Positions 1 through 6,994 of a DNA stretch of 7,414 nucleotides are shown piece after piece (position 1 is the stretch's first letter; each line of letters begins with the position of its first letter). The notes beneath the pieces are model-generated. The model was not told the origin of the DNA. It searched no databases and was given only the letters and a program-made list of their open reading frames with translations. The position numbers were made by a program, and so were the translations under genes. The stretch comes from JBBRLA01 sp038231615. Lineage in GTDB: Bacteria; Myxococcota_A; Polyangia; Palsa-1104; JAEUJZ01. Location: the NCBI GenBank assembly GCA_038231615.1, contig JBBRLA010000436.1:1-7414 (forward strand). Reading direction: 5' to 3'.

Positions 1-897
1 CAGCCGCCGCGACACCTGCCGCGCCGCCTTGTACGTGGTCTGGGGTGGCTTGTGGGTCAGGTGATCAGCTACCCATTCCAGCCCATACCCCAGGGCCTGA
101 CACAGCGGGGCCGGCAGCCGTACCATCGGGAACTTGACGCCGCTTACCCGCTGGAAGAGTTCATAGAAGTCCTGGTAGGTCAGGTTGTGGCTGGCCAGAA
201 CGTAGCGCTCCCCCACCCTGCCCCGCTCCTCCGCCAGCAGGTGCCCTTCTGCCAGGTCGTTCACGTCGATGGCGCAAAACCCCCCGGGGAAGTAGCCCGG
301 CATGCGCCGGTGCAGCGCCTCGATCAGGTAGCCCCCGGTGGGGGTCGGCCCGACGTCCCCCTCGCCGAAGGGAAAGCCGGGGTTGACCACCACCAGGGGC
401 AGGCCCTCCCGGGCGAAGCGCAGGGCGTCCCGCTCCGAGAGCCACTTGGATCGGATGTAGGCGTTGCCATCCTCCCAATCCCGCGGGGCAAAGAGGCACG
501 TTTCGTCCGCCGGGCGGGGGTCCCCCGGGTCGCGCCGGCCCACCGCGGCGATCGAACTGGTGTAGACCACCCGCCGCACCCCGGCCCGCAGCGCGGCAAA
601 GAGGACGTTCTTGCTGCCTTCGACGTTCACCTCATAGATCCGCTCCGGGTGGGGCATCCACAGGGAGTAGATCGCCGCCAGATGATAGAGCACGTCGCAG
701 TCCAAAAGCGCCCGCGTCACCGCCTCCCGGTCGAGCACGTCGCCCTCCACCCGCTCCACGGGGAGTCCGGCCAGGGTGTCTACCCGCGGCCGGAAACCGG
801 GCTCCAGCATCACCCGCACCTCGCGCCCGCGATCAAGCAGCCGCCTTACCACCGCTGCCCCGATGAACCCTGCCGCTCCGGTCACCAACGTCTTCAT
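1..897 (-). CDS. NAD-dependent epimerase/dehydratase, HpnA / dihydroflavonol-reductase-like (3' end outside window)
   Basis: Extended short-chain dehydrogenase/reductase expected to act on a nucleotide sugar or similar ketone/alcohol with NAD(P). Read from ATG at 897, 299 codons are open to the window edge, so the C-terminus is missing; relatives are about 330 residues. Visible: Rossmann glycine motif GAAGFIG at residues 7-13, conserved HLAA at about 72-75, TSS at 113-115, and the catalytic pair Tyr147-x3-Lys151 (YIRSK). The stretches NPGFPFG and GPTPTGGYLIEAL, and the pattern IYEVNVEGSKNVL, closely recall hopanoid-associated sugar epimerase HpnA, but no hopanoid gene is visible, so the symbol is withheld. 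Shine-Dalgarno GGAGG lies 5 bases before the ATG. The gene is divergent from the PilZ gene across an AT-rich spacer. The fold is certain; the substrate is not known. Confidence 0.93.
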   Translation of the reverse strand, partial: MKTLVTGAAGFIGAAVVRRLLDRGREVRVMLEPGFRPRVDTLAGLPVERVEGDVLDREAVTRALLDCDVLYHLAAIYSLWMPHPERIYEVNVEGSKNVLFAALRAGVRRVVYTSSIAAVGRRDPGDPRPADETCLFAPRDWEDGNAYIRSKWLSERDALRFAREGLPLVVVNPGFPFGEGDVGPTPTGGYLIEALHRRMPGYFPGGFCAIDVNDLAEGHLLAEERGRVGERYVLASHNLTYQDFYELFQRVSGVKFPMVRLPAPLCQALGYGLEWVADHLTHKPPQTTYKAARQVSRRL

Positions 898-901
898 CGA
901 C

Positions 902-907
902 ACCTCC
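902..907 (-). promoter_or_regulatory. Ribosome binding site of the epimerase gene
   Basis: On the minus strand GGAGGT lies just before the ATG at 897, with GGAGG spaced 5 bases from it. It fixes the start codon, which also places the Rossmann strand at residue 2 as usual for this family. Confidence 0.75.
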
Positions 908-985
908 GTCAGTAAAGTTAAGTAAGTTTATGTAGGATAAGGTAAGTTTTTTGACTTCCTTTGAATACCACGCTAAGTTTTAAAA
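908..985. promoter_or_regulatory. AT-rich divergent regulatory island with TAAGTTT repeats
   Basis: This spacer between the divergent epimerase and PilZ genes is strikingly AT-rich against the GC-rich surroundings. It has three exact TAAGTTT heptamers on the plus strand at 923-929, 943-949 and 974-980, plus a variant TAAAGTT at 913-919. The exact copies start 20 and 31 bases apart, about two and three helical turns, so they face the same side of the DNA. This arrangement would suit an operator for a factor binding side by side. The factor is unknown, and chance in an AT-rich stretch cannot be excluded. Confidence 0.35.
951..979 (+). promoter_or_regulatory. Candidate sigma-70-type promoter of the PilZ gene
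   Basis: TTGACT (951-956, five of six to TTGACA) is followed after exactly 17 bases by TAAGTT (974-979), which keeps the key first two and last positions of TATAAT. The expected transcription start is near 986. That would give the ATG at 1007 a leader of about 21 bases containing an AAGGA ribosome site. The last TAAGTTT repeat covers this -10 box, so a protein bound there would be expected to affect the promoter. Confidence 0.4.
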
Positions 986-996
986 ATGTTACTAGC

Positions 997-1001
997 AAGG
1001 A
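997..1001 (+). promoter_or_regulatory. Ribosome binding site selecting the 1007 start of the PilZ gene
   Basis: AAGGA lies 5 bases before ATG 1007 and inside the coding sequence if ATG 986 were used. It favours the shorter protein. Confidence 0.6.
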
Positions 1002-1006
1002 AAGCG

Positions 1007-1360
1007 ATGGACAAGAGACAGGCCGTCCGGTTCGACAAGGCGTTCCCGGTCTCTATCAGTAGCGAGGCGTTCGGCGAGGCCCTGGCGGTCGCGAGGAACA
1101 TCTCGTCCTGTGGAATCATGCTGGAGGTGTCCGACCCGCTCCCCCTGGGGACCGAGGTGCGGGTACACTTCTCGATGCCGGATTCGCACTCGCAGATCGT
1201 GGCCCGGGGGGAGGTCAAGAACCACTACTTCTTGAACTTCTCCGACTCGGCGGGGGGGGCCCATTCCCTGACCGGGATGGGCATCCGGTTCACCGAATTC
1301 GAGACCGACAGCGACGCGATGCTGGGCTTGGGGCTCTCGCGCTTTCGGACCTTGCACTGA
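1007..1360 (+). CDS. Small single-domain PilZ protein
   Basis: Predicted 117-residue cytoplasmic protein made of one PilZ domain, the cyclic-di-GMP-binding fold. Both ligand motifs are visible: RxxxR as Arg4-x3-Arg8 at the N-terminus and (D/N)xSxxG as Asn31-Ile-Ser33-Ser-Cys-Gly36. The closing strand GMGIRF is at 90-95. Known PilZ proteins of this size act as c-di-GMP receivers or adaptors for motility, polysaccharide or pilus systems; the partner is not visible here. An in-frame ATG at 986 would add seven residues (MLLARKA). I chose 1007 because AAGGA (997-1001) sits 5 bases ahead of it and the predicted transcript starts near 986. A run of eight G (1252-1259) lies in the coding sequence. 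The gene is convergent with the Cys-rich lipoprotein. Confidence 0.85.
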   Translation: MDKRQAVRFDKAFPVSISSEAFGEALAVARNISSCGIMLEVSDPLPLGTEVRVHFSMPDSHSQIVARGEVKNHYFLNFSDSAGGAHSLTGMGIRFTEFETDSDAMLGLGLSRFRTLH

Positions 1361-1410
1361 TGATGTTGTGCGCGCTGATGCTGGCGGCGGCCCTGGTGCT
1401 CTGCAACTAG
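1360..1410 (+). CDS. Possible 16-residue hydrophobic peptide overlapping the PilZ stop
   Basis: An ATG whose first base is the last base of the PilZ TGA opens a short frame, MMLCALMLAAALVLCN, ending at TAG 1408-1410. A second ATG follows at once. The overlap would allow translational coupling to the PilZ gene. The peptide is almost entirely hydrophobic and resembles a signal-peptide core or a small membrane peptide, or the remnant of a lost lipoprotein gene. There is no independent ribosome site. Its stop overlaps the stop of the opposite-strand lipoprotein within the same CTAG. A chance frame is quite possible. Confidence 0.2.
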   Translation: MMLCALMLAAALVLCN

Positions 1411-2228
1411 AAGCAGACCCCGTAGGTCATCCAGGTGCCGCTGGGACCGGTGACCGGGTTGCAAGTGGTGATGCCCGGGCAATTGTCGACCATCAGCTTG
1501 CACACGCGCAGGCACTGAGAGGTGCCGATGTTGATGCAGGCCAGGCCGCTTTTGCAATCGGTGATCTTGGAGCAAGCGCCGGTTTCGCCCACGGGGCCGG
1601 GCACGATGCAGTTGGTGTGCTCGTCGCCGTAGACGGTGCAGCCAAGGCCGGTGGTGCATCCCGAACCCGGGTACGTGGCGGTACAGGGCTGGGTGCAGAC
1701 GTGGAACTTCATGGGCATGCCCAAGGTGAAGTCGCAGTAGCTCTGAAAGCCGCAGTCGCCGTCCTTGTTGCAGAAGCCGCGACACTGGCCGATGCCCCCG
1801 CCCTCATCGGTGCAAAAGGCCCCGGCGACACAATTGTCCACCTGCGCAACGGTGGCGCAGGTGTTCCCCCGGGGCACCGTCCCCGACGGGTCGCAAAGGG
1901 TGGAGGCGGCGTCGTGGGTGGTACACTTGTTCCCGGCGGGACAGCCCGATTGTGGGATCAGCACGCAGTTGGTGATCTTGGCCATGTCCGGCGGCTGTGC
2001 CAGATCGACGGGGCCGGCAAGATCGCCGGCGCTGGAAAGATCGGCGGGTACGCGGAGATCGGCCGATCGGAGATCGGTAGCGCCGATCGAGAAGTCAGGC
2101 TCCTGCGACAGGTCGGCGCTGAGCATGTCCTGGACATCGTCGGGTCCGGATTGCGCAGCGGCGCAGGCGGACAGGACGAGGCCGAAAAGGGATGTGAGAA
2201 TCAGACGATGGGGAGATCGTTGCGGCAA
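1407..2228 (-). CDS. Cys-rich lipoprotein with Asp-Leu repeat linker
   Basis: Predicted 273-residue exported lipoprotein of unknown function. The start is TTG at 2228, supported by GGAGGG five bases ahead; no ATG fits. A signal peptide with a basic N-region and hydrophobic core ends in the lipobox Leu19-Ser-Ala-Cys22, so Cys22 should be lipidated. Residues 23-82 form a low-complexity linker with DL at nearly regular six-residue steps. Residues 83-273 hold 24 cysteines in short C-x(3-9)-C spacings, including CNKDGDC, as in disulphide-rich, EGF-like surface domains common in myxobacterial lipoproteins. The even number fits complete pairing. It is probably displayed on the outer membrane or in the periplasm, with the linker acting as a tether. 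It is convergent with the PilZ gene with only 46 bases between stops, and I see no convincing terminator there. Confidence 0.88.
   Translation of the reverse strand: MPQRSPHRLILTSLFGLVLSACAAAQSGPDDVQDMLSADLSQEPDFSIGATDLRSADLRVPADLSSAGDLAGPVDLAQPPDMAKITNCVLIPQSGCPAGNKCTTHDAASTLCDPSGTVPRGNTCATVAQVDNCVAGAFCTDEGGGIGQCRGFCNKDGDCGFQSYCDFTLGMPMKFHVCTQPCTATYPGSGCTTGLGCTVYGDEHTNCIVPGPVGETGACSKITDCKSGLACINIGTSQCLRVCKLMVDNCPGITTCNPVTGPSGTWMTYGVCF
1983..2075 (-). repeat. 18-bp-period repeat encoding a DLxxxx linker
   Basis: On the plus strand AGATCG recurs at 2002, 2020, 2038, 2056 and 2071 (steps 18, 18, 18, 15), and a related unit sits at 1983. On the coding strand these give Asp-Leu dipeptides every six residues (DLRSA, DLRVPA, DLSSAG, DLAGPV, DLAQPP, then DM). 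The unit probably grew by tandem duplication and forms the stalk between the lipid anchor and the Cys-rich domain. Confidence 0.8.
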
Positions 2229-2233
2229 GAGAT

Positions 2234-2239
2234 CCCTCC
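2234..2239 (-). promoter_or_regulatory. Ribosome binding site deciding the TTG start of the Cys-rich lipoprotein
   Basis: GGAGGG on the minus strand lies 5 bases ahead of TTG 2228. It supports this uncommon start codon, which yields a complete lipoprotein signal peptide. Confidence 0.7.
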
Positions 2240-2267
2240 GATGCTGTAGAAAATAATCATCAGCATC
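2240..2267. repeat. Inverted repeat next to the lipoprotein ribosome site
   Basis: GATGCTG (2240-2246) and CAGCATC (2261-2267) are perfect 7-base complements around a 14-base AT-rich loop. The element directly abuts the GGAGGG of the Cys-rich lipoprotein. It could be a leader hairpin that tunes ribosome access or a DNA operator. No known family was recognised. Confidence 0.4.
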
Positions 2268-2333
2268 TCATGGGGGGGAAGAGGCCGCAACAAAGGCGGT
2301 TGGGGAAGGTGATCGCGTCTGGCGCTGCTCGCG

Positions 2334-2356
2334 CCCGGCCGGTCCGACCTGCCGGG
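2334..2356 (+). terminator. Palindromic hairpin followed by a T run
   Basis: CCCGGC (2334-2339) pairs with GCCGGG (2351-2356), with a further GGT/ACC inner pairing. On the plus strand the hairpin is followed after 4 bases by TTTTTT (2361-2366), an intrinsic-terminator-like layout. No plus-strand gene reads into it, so it may block antisense transcription towards the activator gene. On the minus strand, just after the stop of the InlB remnant, the same stem lacks a T run. Function is uncertain. Confidence 0.35.
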
Positions 2357-2364
2357 ATGGTTTT

Positions 2365-2770
2365 TTACTTGAAGTTCGCCTGGCAGGTGGCGTTCTTGGT
2401 CATGGCCACCGTGGTGGTCGCCGAGGTGCCGGCGCAGCCGTTGGTCCAGTTGACGAAGGAGACGCCGGGCCCAGGCGTCGCCGTCAGCGTCACTACGGTA
2501 TCCTGGGTGAACTTGGCCGAGCAGTTGCTGCCGCAACTGATGGCGCGATCGATCCCCGCCGGGGTGCCCACTACCGTCCCCGATCCGCCGCGGCCAATCG
2601 AGCGCCCACTCGGTCTCGAGCTGCGCCGGCTGCGCCGGCTGCGCCGGCTGCGCCGGCACGACGGCCCCATTCTCGCCGACCAGGTCTTCCAGCACGACCT
2701 CGTTGGCGTTCTCGGTCTTGTAAACCTTGACCCATTGCGCATCGCCGAACTGTGCACGGCAGACGGGGGC
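2365..2770 (-). pseudogene. Frameshifted, 5'-truncated remnant of a secreted InlB-type repeat protein
   Basis: Two coding-like segments lie in different frames. Downstream (about 2590 to the TAA at 2365) is one divergent InlB B-repeat-like module: GTVVGTPAGI, CGSNC, SAKFTQDTVVTLTATPG, SFVNWTNGC and a final CQANF, a fold used in secreted adhesive or surface proteins. Upstream (about 2770 to 2590) another frame with equally high third-position GC reads QFGDAQWVKVYKTE, NEVVLEDLVGENG, a PAQPAQPAQPAQ linker, then LETEWALDWPR. Removing one base from the CGGCGG near 2585-2592 would join them smoothly. The upstream segment has no ATG, GTG or TTG start and no signal peptide, so the 5' end also seems lost. 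A shorter frame from GTG 2757 covers the InlB module, but its first half is Arg-rich out-of-frame noise. A sequencing error would explain the frameshift but not the missing start. Confidence 0.6.
2621..2656. repeat. Four exact 9-bp tandem repeats (CTGCGCCGG)
   Basis: CTGCGCCGG is repeated four times without change. In the remnant's upstream minus-strand frame it encodes a Pro-Ala-Gln linker. The length is a multiple of three, so copy-number change would not shift frame; the inferred frameshift lies about 30 bases further on. Confidence 0.9.
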
Positions 2771-2779
2771 CCTTACCCA

Positions 2780-2808
2780 TTCAGAAAACCCCGCTAAGAC
2801 GCTATAGT
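2780..2808 (+). promoter_or_regulatory. Candidate promoter of the sigma-54 activator gene
   Basis: TTCAGA (2780-2785) and TATAGT (2803-2808, five of six to TATAAT) are separated by exactly 17 bases. The expected transcript start is about 2814-2816, only a few bases before ATG 2818, which would give an essentially leaderless message. The spacing to the start is short for a ribosome-site-led gene, so either translation is leaderless or the true promoter is further upstream. Confidence 0.35.
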
Positions 2809-2817
2809 GAAGGGGTC

Positions 2818-4539
<1,722 letters not shown>

Positions 4540-4543
4540 GCCT

Positions 4544-4575
4544 CACCACGGCGCTTGGCGAGCAGCGCCGGGGTG
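4544..4575. terminator. Strong hairpin between convergent genes
   Basis: CACCACGGCGCT (4544-4555) pairs with AGCGCCGGGGTG (4564-4575) with one A-G mismatch around an 8-base loop. It occupies the 41-base gap between the stop of the activator and the stop of the kinase. Neither side has a T run, so if it terminates transcription it does so without a classical U tract, or it mainly protects 3' ends. It can serve both strands. Confidence 0.5.
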
Positions 4576-4580
4576 GTCTC

Positions 4581-6221
4581 TCAGGGCAGCGGCGTGCGGG
4601 GCGCCTCGACGGCGGCGGCGGGCATGGGGAAGTCGAAACGGCGGCGCAGGCGGCGATCGGCGGTGACCAGAATGCGGGTCGTGCGATCGATCGCGTACTG
4701 AGCGTTGCGCAGGCGGACTTGGTGGGGCCCGGCGGACAGCCGCGCGATCAGGGGCGTGGGGCCGCGATCTTTTCCGTCGATGGCGATCTGGCACCAGGGC
4801 ACGGCATCGATGACCACTTCGCCGGTCGGCGCTGGATGGGCCTCACGGGGTGCGGCGGCCTTGGCCATGGGCCCCGGCCGCGCGTCCGCCCGCGGAGGCA
4901 AGGGGGCCGCCAGACCTTTTGGCTCTTTTGGCTCTTTTGGCTCTGGGGACGTAGCGGGCCTCGTCGGTTCGGTGGCTGGCGGGGTCGCCGCGGGGCCGGT
5001 GGACAAAGGCGTGCGTTCGCCGATGACTGGCAAAAGATGCCGCCAGCGCCAGTAGGAAGTGCCCGCCCCGAGGACCGCCGTCACGGCCAGCACCGCTCCG
5101 ATGGCGGCGAGGCGCCGGGGGGGCCGCGTCAGGGAGAAGCGGGACACCGCGGGGGCTTCTTCCGACTCCAGCCGGGTGGCCCCGTTGGTCGCCGTCGCCG
5201 GAGAAGCAGTGGCGGCCTGGGCTTCGGCGGTGCGCGTCGCCCCGGTCGCGGGGGCCCACTCCTTCTGCGCCGCGCCGCCGGACGAGGGGGCGGGGAGGTG
5301 CGCCCGCAGGAACGCCTGCAGCGTCCGCGCCGAGGGCCGCAGCCCCAGCTCGCGGCCGACGGCGTCGAGGGCGTCCAGCATCTGCGCCGCGCTGGCGAAG
5401 CGATCCGCCGGCTTGTGAGCCAGTCCGCGCAGCACCACCTCCTCCAGCCGCGGCGGATAGTCGGAAACAACGGCGCTGGGGCGGCGCACCCGGCCGCTGA
5501 CGATCTGCTCGAACACCGCGAACTCGCTCTCGCCGTCGTAGAGTCGCTGCCCCAGGGTCAGCTCGTAGAGCAGGATGGCCGCCGAGTAGATGTCCGTGCG
5601 CCGATCGAGCTGACGCGCGCGGCACTGTTCCGGGCTCATGTAGGGCACCGTGCCCCGGACCCGCCCGTCGCTGGTGGTGCCAAGGCGGTTCTCCGCACGG
5701 GCAATGCCGAAGTCGACGATCTTCACCCCCCCCTCCCAGGTGATGAGCACGTTGCGCGGCGAGATGTCCCGGTGGATTAGGCGCAGAGGCCGGCCTGCCT
5801 CGTCGCACCTCTCGTGGACGTAGTGCAACCCGGCCAGCACGCCGGAGATGACGTGCAGGGCGGCTTCGAGCGGGACCGGGACCGCGTGCGCCGCGGCCTG
5901 CTCCATGACGACGGCCAGGCTCGGGCCGTCGATGTACTCCATGACCAGAAAGAGGTCGTCGTCCTGCCGGCCGACCTCGACCATCTGCACGATGTTGGGA
6001 TGCGCCAGCGAGGCGACGATGCGCGCCTCGTCGAGAAACATCCGCGCATAGCCCTCGTCCCGCGCCAGCTCCGGCAACATGCGCTTGATGACCACGACGC
6101 GGCGGACACCGGGGAGGTCCGCGGTCTCGGCCAGGAAGATCTCCGCCATGCCGCCGCGGGCGAGCAGCCGACGGACGGTGTAGCGGCCGATGCGCTGCCC
6201 TCCGTGACCGTCGGGCCTCAG
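4581..6221 (-). CDS. Transmembrane Hanks-type Ser/Thr protein kinase with C-terminal PEGA-like domain
   Basis: Predicted 546 residues. Kinase domain at about 14-280: ATP loop LLARGGMAEIFLAE (19-32), catalytic Lys46 (VVIKR), EARI helix C, HRDISPRN (150-157), DFG (170-172), YMSPEQ (about 194-199), DIYS (210-213). All catalytic residues are present. A Thr/Ser/Ala-rich linker leads to one membrane helix at about 370-388, a Pro/Lys/Glu linker with EPK repeats, and a C-terminal PEGA-like domain at about 467-531 (GEVVIDAVP, IAIDGKDRGPTPL, LSAGPHQVRLRN). The expected topology is kinase inside, PEGA outside. The start is unresolved: no ATG, GTG or TTG precedes the ATP loop. I used CTG 6221, which overlaps the upstream TGA as CTGA and keeps the family-typical GQRIGRYTV. 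ATG 6149 would remove the loop's first strand. It forms an operon with the TPR-like gene upstream. Confidence 0.93.
   Translation of the reverse strand: MRPDGHGGQRIGRYTVRRLLARGGMAEIFLAETADLPGVRRVVVIKRMLPELARDEGYARMFLDEARIVASLAHPNIVQMVEVGRQDDDLFLVMEYIDGPSLAVVMEQAAAHAVPVPLEAALHVISGVLAGLHYVHERCDEAGRPLRLIHRDISPRNVLITWEGGVKIVDFGIARAENRLGTTSDGRVRGTVPYMSPEQCRARQLDRRTDIYSAAILLYELTLGQRLYDGESEFAVFEQIVSGRVRRPSAVVSDYPPRLEEVVLRGLAHKPADRFASAAQMLDALDAVGRELGLRPSARTLQAFLRAHLPAPSSGGAAQKEWAPATGATRTAEAQAATASPATATNGATRLESEEAPAVSRFSLTRPPRRLAAIGAVLAVTAVLGAGTSYWRWRHLLPVIGERTPLSTGPAATPPATEPTRPATSPEPKEPKEPKGLAAPLPPRADARPGPMAKAAAPREAHPAPTGEVVIDAVPWCQIAIDGKDRGPTPLIARLSAGPHQVRLRNAQYAIDRTTRILVTADRRLRRRFDFPMPAAAVEAPRTPLP
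4916..4942. repeat. Three exact 9-bp tandem repeats (CTTTTGGCT) in the kinase linker
   Basis: CTTTTGGCT occurs three times in a row and encodes Glu-Pro-Lys repeats on the minus strand, in the extracytoplasmic linker between membrane helix and PEGA-like domain. Its AT-rich wobble bases stand out from the rest of the gene. Copy changes would keep frame and alter linker length. Confidence 0.85.
6198..6203 (-). promoter_or_regulatory. Orphan Shine-Dalgarno-like GGAGGG inside the kinase 5' end
   Basis: GGAGGG lies on the minus strand 6 bases before ATC (6191-6189), the codon for Ile in the IGRYTV motif. It is the best ribosome-site-like sequence near the kinase start, yet no standard start codon follows at the right distance. 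It may be fortuitous (it encodes Gly-Gly) or mark a rare ATC start. Confidence 0.3.
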
Positions 6222-6880
6222 TGCGGCACCACGATGAGCTGTCCATCGGAGTGGCGACCCAGGATGCCGCCCAGGACCCCGCCCACCACCGCCGCCCCCG
6301 CCACGCCGCCCACCACCCCCCAGAACCAGCCCCGTCGGTACACCGGCACAGGCGCGGGTCGCGGTGCGGCGATCTGGATGGGCTGTACCGGCCGCGGCAG
6401 TGGGACCGGGATCGCCGGGCCGGCTGGCGCTAGCACCGGGGCCGGCGGCGGGGTGGGCTGCGGCGAAGGGAGCTGCGGCACTGGTTTGTCGAGGGGAGGA
6501 TCGGGGGGACGGGTGGCCAGCACCTGCGCCCGGATCTCTTCGAAGACCATGCGGATGCGCGGCGACACGGCCGCATCCAGGGACGAGTCGGGCTGGAGTT
6601 CGAGGAGTTCGGAAAAGACCGCCCGCGCCCCGCGCTCATCGCCAAGGACCACCTTGGCCGATCCGAGGATCGTAAGGGCCACCGCGCGCTCCTCCGGGGA
6701 CAGCGACGCCCGGCGCGCGCGCTCCAGCAGGCTGACGGCGCGGGTATACTGAAGCGATTCGTATGCGGCCATGCCGGCCCGCACGAGCGGGTGCTCGGGG
6801 GCCGCGTGGGCGGTGATACCCTGAAGCCAGCAGCACAGGACGGCTCCGACGAGGGCGCTGCGAACGGAGCGCGCGGACAT
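6218..6880 (-). CDS. Exported TPR-like protein with Pro-rich linker and C-terminal Gly-rich membrane segment
   Basis: Predicted 220 residues. An N-terminal signal peptide has a basic start, hydrophobic core at about 8-22 and an AHA-type cleavage site near residue 26. Residues about 30-120 are helical and TPR-like (AAYESLQYTRAVSLLERA; ALTILGSAKVVLGDERGARAVFSELLELQPD), followed by SPRIRMVFEEIRA, a pattern I associate with myxobacterial TPR proteins. Residues 124-180 are a Pro-rich linker. A glycine-zipper-like membrane helix (GVVGGVAGAAVVGGVLGGILG) lies at about 188-208, with a short tail. No enzymatic motif is seen. Its TGA overlaps the proposed kinase start, so the two are translationally linked and probably work together at the envelope. 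The start is ATG 6880; a TTG at 6919 would put 13 residues ahead of the signal peptide and lies upstream of the likely promoter. Confidence 0.85.
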   Translation of the reverse strand: MSARSVRSALVGAVLCCWLQGITAHAAPEHPLVRAGMAAYESLQYTRAVSLLERARRASLSPEERAVALTILGSAKVVLGDERGARAVFSELLELQPDSSLDAAVSPRIRMVFEEIRAQVLATRPPDPPLDKPVPQLPSPQPTPPPAPVLAPAGPAIPVPLPRPVQPIQIAAPRPAPVPVYRRGWFWGVVGGVAGAAVVGGVLGGILGRHSDGQLIVVPH

Positions 6881-6887
6881 CAGGCTT

Positions 6888-6897
6888 ATCGTAGCAC
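6888..6897 (-). promoter_or_regulatory. Extended -10 promoter of the TPR-kinase operon, leaderless type
   Basis: Read on the minus strand, GTGC-TACGAT has the TGn extension and a -10 box matching TATAAT at the important first, second and last positions. Only 7 bases separate it from ATG 6880, so transcription should begin at or next to the start codon. No clear -35 is seen. Confidence 0.4.
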
Positions 6898-6930
6898 AAA
6901 CCCGGGTAAAGCAGGCCAAGGAGCGGCCTT

Positions 6931-6944
6931 GCGGCGTTCGCCGC
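6931..6944. promoter_or_regulatory. Palindrome midway between two divergent promoters
   Basis: GCGGCG and CGCCGC are separated by TT, lying between the operon promoter (6888-6897, minus) and the lipoprotein promoter (6980-6988, plus). The position suits an operator shared by both genes. Next to it CAAGG (6917-6921) and CCTTG (6927-6931) form a second short inverted repeat. In GC-rich DNA such palindromes also arise by chance. Confidence 0.3.
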
Positions 6945-6979
6945 TTGAGGTTGAACAGGCAGGCGCCGGCTCCCGGCAG

Positions 6980-6988
6980 TGCTAGAAT
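6980..6988 (+). promoter_or_regulatory. Extended -10 promoter of the right-hand lipoprotein gene, leaderless type
   Basis: TGC-TAGAAT has the TGn extension and five of six matches to TATAAT. ATG 6995 lies 6 bases further on. TAG of the box is itself an in-frame stop, so no upstream start exists, and no ribosome-site-like sequence precedes the ATG. A leaderless message is the simplest reading. No -35 box stands out at 16-18 bases. Confidence 0.5.
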
Positions 6989-6994
6989 GTATGG

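Noticed and set aside
1..897. Naming the epimerase hpnA and inferring hopanoid synthesis
   Set aside because: Sequence pattern is HpnA-like, but related sugar epimerases and reductases look similar and no hopanoid gene is in view.
52..915. Plus-strand open frame opposite the epimerase
   Set aside because: The minus strand encodes a clear Rossmann-fold reductase with catalytic residues and a ribosome site; the plus frame is its antisense.
1400..1417. Small inverted repeat TCTGC/GCAGA between the convergent PilZ and lipoprotein genes
   Set aside because: Five base pairs, no T run, and partly inside coding sequence; too weak to call a terminator.
1368..2249. Plus-strand open frame opposite the Cys-rich lipoprotein
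   Set aside because: The minus frame has a lipobox, ordered cysteines and a ribosome site; the plus product has no recognisable feature.
2571..2780. Collagen-like Gly-Ala-Ala frame from ATG 2780 through the 9-bp repeats
   Set aside because: Third-position GC is lower than in the PAQ frame, and the Gly-x-x pattern breaks outside the repeat, so it is best explained as the repeat read out of frame. A collagen-like ancestor is not fully excluded.
4581..6149. ATG 6149 as start of the kinase
   Set aside because: It falls inside the glycine-rich loop (GGMAE), removing the conserved IGRYTVRRLL strand, so it would probably not be functional.
4843..6246. 467-codon minus-strand frame starting at ATG 6246
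   Set aside because: It overlaps the kinase in another frame, gives an Arg/Ala/Gly-rich product and lacks any kinase motif.
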